DNA of 56,394 nt from JBBSEZ01 sp038239195 (GTDB lineage: Bacteria; Planctomycetota; Planctomycetia; Gemmatales; Gemmataceae). Below the pieces are notes generated by a model. The model had not been told where the DNA came from. It saw nothing but the letters and a program-made list of their open reading frames with translations, and did not search any database. Below, piece after piece: positions 52,732-56,394 of this stretch (within the stretch, counting starts at the first letter, position 1; every line of letters begins with the position of its first letter). A program made the translations under genes and the position numbers. The stretch spans positions 1 through 56,394 of the forward strand of contig JBBSEZ010000011.1 in the NCBI GenBank assembly GCA_038239195.1. The letters run 5' to 3'.

Positions 52732-55008
52732 ATGTGGAGTCGCTTGTTGCCCTGGCGCTGGATCGTTTCGCGGATGGCGCGATCGCGTGGCTTCACCGAC
52801 CCCGTTGCGCTGCTGGCTCGTCTGTCGCGCTTCGCCCAGCCCTCGGAGGTCTCCGAGCCGATCGAACTGCTGCGCGCCGGCGTCGCCTTCCACGCCCGCG
52901 GCCTGCTCAACGCCCGGGCCATCCAGCACAACCTCGATTGGGCCTGGCCCTACTGGGTCGAGCGCCAGTTCGACCCGCGCGACGTCGCCTTCGTCCCGCG
53001 CGCCTTCTCCATCACCCACGTCAACCTCACCAACCGCAACTGGACGGCCGTCGGCCAGCCCGACCTCGACTGGCTCCCCGTCGTCGATCCGCGCGGCCTG
53101 CTTACCCCCCTGTTGGACGGCTGGTCCCTCGACGCCGCCGTCCTCGCCGAGGGTGGGGAGTGGCTCCTGCCTGCGCGCGCGCCGGAGGCCGAACAGCGCT
53201 TGCTCTTCCTCCCCAACCCGACCATCGAAACGCAGACGCGGAACGCCGGTGCCACGCTCCAGACCGACGTCGATTTGATCTGGGAGGGCGGCCGGGCGTG
53301 TTGCCGGTTGCGCGTGAAGGGCAGCGCCCAGCGGGGAGGGCTGCTCGTGCTGTCGGTACGCCCGGCCAACCCGGAGGGGATCAGCCTCGTTCACGAGGTG
53401 CGCGTCGCCGCCGACCGGCTCACGCTCCACGTCGAGGAGGAAGCGGAGGTGCGCCTCTCGCGCCGGCCCGAGCGCGTGTGCATGTCGGAATACCACAAGG
53501 GCGATGCGCTGCGCACCCTCGGCCCCGAGGGCGAAGCCGAGCGCGTCTCCTGCCACGTCGGCCTCGCCACTGCCGCCGCCGTTTTCCGCCTGACCCCCGG
53601 CGAGGTGGGAGAAGTGGTGGCCCTGGTGCCCTTCCCTGAAGCGCACCGGCTGCGCCTGTCCCTCGATCAGCCGGCCACCCTCGACGCGCACGCCCCGGCG
53701 ACGTGGGAGCAAGCGCTCCAGGGCACTTGCGCGGTCCAGGTGCCGGACGCGCGCTACCAGTTCCTCTACGACGCCGCCCTGCGGACGCTCGTTCTCCACT
53801 CGCCGGGCGACGTCTACCCGGGGCCGTTCACCTACAAGCGCTTCTGGTTCCGCGACGCCGCGTTCATCCTCGACGCCCTCCTCGCGGTGGGCATGGCCGA
53901 CCGCGTGCGCCGCGTCCTCGAGCGCTACCCCGGCCGGCAGGACCGGCGCGGCTACTTCCGCTCCCAGGAGGGCGAGTGGGACTCCAACGGCGCCGCCCTG
54001 TGGATCATCGACCGCTACCGCCGCCTCACCGGCGAGCGCCTCCCCGACGCGTGGGCCCCCGCCGTGGCGCGCGGCGCCGAATGGATCGTCCGCAAGCGCC
54101 TCCCCGACGACCTCCGCGCCGCGCATGCCGGGCTGTTGCCCGCCGGCTTCAGCGCCGAACACCTCGGGCTCAACGACTTCTATTTCTGGGACGACTTCTG
54201 GTCGGCCGCCGGCCTGCGCGCCGCCGCCGCCATCTTCCGCGAACGGGCCGAGCTCGCCCCCGCCGAGCGCTGGGACCGCGAGGCCGACAAGCTCCTCGCC
54301 GCCGTGGACCGGGCCATCGCGCAGTCGGCGCCCGCGCGGGCGGGGCAGGGCATCCCGGCGTCGCCGCACCGGCGCATGGACGCGGGGGCGATCGGGTCTC
54401 TCGCCGGGGGCTACCCCCTGCAACTGTGGGGGCCCGACGACCCGCGCCTGCTCCAGACGGTCGGCTACCTGATGGAGCGCTGCTTCTACCGTGGCGGGTT
54501 CTTCCAGGACATGATCCACTCGGGGGTCAACGCCTACCTGACGCTGCACGTGGCCCAGGTGCTGCTGCGGGCCGGCGACCCGCGCCACGCGTCCTTGACG
54601 CGCGCCGTCGCCGAGTTGGCCTCGCCGACTGGACAGTGGCCCGAGGCCATCCACCCGCACACGCTCGGCGGCTGCATGGGCGACGGCCAGCACGTCTGGG
54701 CCGCCGCGGAGTGGGTGTTGATGATGCGCAACCTCGTCGTGCGCGAAGAGGGGCAGCGCCTCGTCCTCGGCTCGGGCCTGGTCCCGGAGTGGCTGGCGGC
54801 CGGCGCCTCGTTGCGGCTGGGCCCCGCCCCCACCTCGCACGGCCCGGTCAGCGTCGAGATCGCGCCCGAGGCAGGCGGGGCGCGCGTGACCTGGCGCGGC
54901 GACTGGCGCGGCAAGCCTCCCGAGATCGTGCTGGCGGTCCCGGGCCACGAGCGGCTGACGGTGGCGGGAGAAGGGGGGAGCGGGCTCCAGAGGCGGAATG
55001 GGGATTGA
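52732..55008 (+). CDS. Glycogen-debranching-like (six-hairpin) glycosidase
   Basis: A 758-residue protein. The N-terminal half is beta-rich and unassigned. The C-terminal half (from about residue 340) is an alpha/alpha-barrel of the six-hairpin glycosidase type: YKRFWFRDAAFILDALLA, EWDSNGAALWIIDRY, LNDFYFWDDFWSAAGL and GGFFQDMIHSGVNAYLTLH. Trp/Asp/Glu pairs in these blocks are likely sugar-binding or catalytic. No signal peptide is seen, so it is probably cytosolic. It ends 46 bases before the GT4 gene. Confidence 0.7.
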   Translation: MWSRLLPWRWIVSRMARSRGFTDPVALLARLSRFAQPSEVSEPIELLRAGVAFHARGLLNARAIQHNLDWAWPYWVERQFDPRDVAFVPRAFSITHVNLTNRNWTAVGQPDLDWLPVVDPRGLLTPLLDGWSLDAAVLAEGGEWLLPARAPEAEQRLLFLPNPTIETQTRNAGATLQTDVDLIWEGGRACCRLRVKGSAQRGGLLVLSVRPANPEGISLVHEVRVAADRLTLHVEEEAEVRLSRRPERVCMSEYHKGDALRTLGPEGEAERVSCHVGLATAAAVFRLTPGEVGEVVALVPFPEAHRLRLSLDQPATLDAHAPATWEQALQGTCAVQVPDARYQFLYDAALRTLVLHSPGDVYPGPFTYKRFWFRDAAFILDALLAVGMADRVRRVLERYPGRQDRRGYFRSQEGEWDSNGAALWIIDRYRRLTGERLPDAWAPAVARGAEWIVRKRLPDDLRAAHAGLLPAGFSAEHLGLNDFYFWDDFWSAAGLRAAAAIFRERAELAPAERWDREADKLLAAVDRAIAQSAPARAGQGIPASPHRRMDAGAIGSLAGGYPLQLWGPDDPRLLQTVGYLMERCFYRGGFFQDMIHSGVNAYLTLHVAQVLLRAGDPRHASLTRAVAELASPTGQWPEAIHPHTLGGCMGDGQHVWAAAEWVLMMRNLVVREEGQRLVLGSGLVPEWLAAGASLRLGPAPTSHGPVSVEIAPEAGGARVTWRGDWRGKPPEIVLAVPGHERLTVAGEGGSGLQRRNGD

Positions 55009-55054
55009 AGAGAAGAGAGAGCGCCAAACGACAAGCAAGCGACGGGCTACCGCA

Positions 55055-56320
55055 ATGAACGTCTTGATGGTAACGAACACCTATCTCCCTCACGTCGGCG
55101 GGGTGGCGCGCTCGGTGGCCTCGTTCACCGAGGAACTTCGGCGGCGCGGCCATCGCGTGCTGGTCATCGCGCCGAACTACGACGACCTGCCGCAAGGCGA
55201 GACAGACGTGGTGCGCGTTCCGGCGATCACCCACTTCAACGGGACCGAGTTTTCCCTGAGCCTGCCGGTGCCGGTGGCGCTCACTGCGGCCATCGAGGCG
55301 TTCGCGCCCGACGTCGTGCATTCGCACCACCCCTTCTTGCTCGGCGCCTCGGCTCTCCGCGTGGCGACGATCCGGAACGTTCCGCTGGTGTTCACGCACC
55401 ACACCATGTACGAGCAGTACACGCACTACGTCTCGGCCGCGTCGGAGGTGGTCCGCAACTTCGCCGTCCACCTCCCGACGGGTTACGCCAACCTGTGCGA
55501 CCACGTCATCGCCCCGAGCCACAGCGTCGAGGAATTGCTCAAGGAGCGCGGCGTTTCGACGCCCATCCGCGTGGTGCCGACCGGCATCGACCCCGACCGC
55601 TTCGCGCGTGGCAACGGCGAGGCGGCGCGAGCCCGCTATGGCATCCCGGCCGGCGCCTTCGTCGTCGGACACGTCGGCCGACTGGCGCCGGAGAAGAACC
55701 TGCCGTTCCTGGCCCGCGCGGTGGCGGCCTTCATGCGCGAGCGGCCCCAGGCGCACTTCCTGGTTGTCGGCGGAGGGCCGGCCGAGGCCGACATCCGCTC
55801 CATCTTCGAGCAGAACGGCGTGCTCGAGCGGTTGCATGCCACGGGCCCGCTGGAGGGGCAGGAGCTGGCGGACGCCTACCACGCGATGGACGTTTTCGCC
55901 TTCGCTTCGCGGAGCGAGACGCAAGGCATGGTGCTCGCCGAGGCGATGACCGCGGGCGTGCCGGTCGTCGCGCTGGACGCGCCGGGGGCGAGCGACGTGG
56001 TCGAGGACGGGCAGAACGGCCGACTGCTGAGCGGGGAGGACGAGGCCGAGTTCGCCGCGGCGCTGGAAGGCATCGCGCAAGCCGGCCGGCGCCGTCGCAA
56101 GCTCGTCGAGAACGCCCGCGACACGGCCAACGCTTTCTCGCTGGAACACTGTGCGGAGCAATTGCTGGAGGTCTACGAGGGGCTGCGCAGCGCGAAGCCG
56201 AGGGCTCGCGACGAGGAGAACAGCGCCTGGGTCGCCGCGGGGCGCATGGCCGAGGCCGAGTGGCACATTTGGGGGTCGCGCCTTCGGGCGGCCTACCGGG
56301 CGGTCGTGGATTGTTTTTAG
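55055..56320 (+). CDS. Glycosyltransferase family 4 protein
   Basis: A 421-residue GT-B glycosyltransferase. The N-terminal acceptor lobe begins MNVLMVTNTYLPHVGGVARSV. A His-rich VVHSHHPFLLG and TGIDPDRF follow. The donor lobe has HVGRLAPEKNL and the retaining-GT4 signature SETQGMVLAEAMTAGVPVVA. It resembles the diacylglycerol glucosyltransferase and mannosyltransferase groups. An upstream in-frame ATG at 54998 overlaps the glycosidase stop; homology begins at 55055, which I prefer. Confidence 0.9.
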   Translation: MNVLMVTNTYLPHVGGVARSVASFTEELRRRGHRVLVIAPNYDDLPQGETDVVRVPAITHFNGTEFSLSLPVPVALTAAIEAFAPDVVHSHHPFLLGASALRVATIRNVPLVFTHHTMYEQYTHYVSAASEVVRNFAVHLPTGYANLCDHVIAPSHSVEELLKERGVSTPIRVVPTGIDPDRFARGNGEAARARYGIPAGAFVVGHVGRLAPEKNLPFLARAVAAFMRERPQAHFLVVGGGPAEADIRSIFEQNGVLERLHATGPLEGQELADAYHAMDVFAFASRSETQGMVLAEAMTAGVPVVALDAPGASDVVEDGQNGRLLSGEDEAEFAAALEGIAQAGRRRRKLVENARDTANAFSLEHCAEQLLEVYEGLRSAKPRARDEENSAWVAAGRMAEAEWHIWGSRLRAAYRAVVDCF

Positions 56321-56341
56321 AGGGCCCGGCAGGCCGAAGCG

Positions 56342-56394
56342 TAGGGTGGGCCGAGTCTTCGAGGCCCACGCGGGGCACGACGACCGCGTGGGCC
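56342..56394. repeat. GTAGGGTGGGCCGAGTCTTCG repeat cut by the window end
   Basis: The element begins about 20 bases after the GT4 stop. It holds a perfect 11-base palindrome (GGCCCACGCGG / CCGCGTGGGCC) in 56363-56394 with a 10-base loop. It resembles the dispersed GC-rich elements listed elsewhere here. Its right end is outside the window. Confidence 0.6.

Overview
The window is GC-rich and reads as a piece of a planctomycete chromosome, most like the Gemmataceae. This is an inference from gene content: an S9 peptidase, a terpene-cyclase-repeat protein, a PL10 pectate lyase, a VWA protein and a large hybrid histidine kinase. Several families of dispersed GC-rich palindromes between and inside genes fit the same group. 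No rRNA, tRNA or CRISPR array was found.

Layout. 0-3.7 kb holds ordinary chromosomal genes: a small hypothetical, an S9 prolyl-oligopeptidase-like gene split by one in-frame amber codon, and a Gfo/Idh/MocA oxidoreductase. 3.7-24.6 kb looks like a composite accessory island. Its first part (3.8-14.4 kb) is a leftward operon: a SNF2-type helicase with a DUF3883 end, a DUF1156 Zn-ribbon DNA methylase, a PIN toxin/antitoxin pair and a DUF499 ATPase. A divergent XRE regulator faces it. This gene set matches predicted defence modules. A 25-bp sequence made of two 12-bp units occurs on both sides of it. The second part (16.4-23.7 kb) is a tightly coupled rightward operon of five genes: a SIS-HAD fusion, a phosphoribosyltransferase-like protein, a P-loop ATPase, an unrecognised Rossmann-like protein and a PfkB-type kinase carrying CPxCG knuckles. 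Stops and starts overlap or lie within a few bases. I know of no characterised pathway with this gene set, and it is the best candidate here for an undescribed system. The island ends in a DUF1016 (YhcG-like) remnant cut at both ends.

24.6-40.6 kb returns to housekeeping and metabolic genes. They are pectate lyase, cupin, histidine phosphatase, HAD phosphatase, a winged-helix protein, a broken amino-acid permease, 4-alpha-glucanotransferase, a metal-binding lipoprotein, a degenerate histidine kinase, a terpene-cyclase-repeat membrane protein, an SDR oxidoreductase, Bpt leucyltransferase, a secreted hypothetical, a Zn-knuckle membrane protein and a DinB-fold protein. A decayed copy of part of an ABC ATPase lies at 37.7 kb.

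41.1-56.4 kb carries an ABC-2 exporter unit (ATPase, permease and a membrane-anchored third protein) with a different palindrome at each gene junction. PIG-L deacetylase, VWA protein, hybrid histidine kinase, a glycogen-debranching-like glycosidase and a GT4 glycosyltransferase follow. The kinase carries a palindromic repeat translated in frame inside its ATPase domain.

Starts were moved downstream from the longest open frame wherever homology, a ribosome site or gene overlap supported it. All family calls come from reading motifs; no database search was possible.
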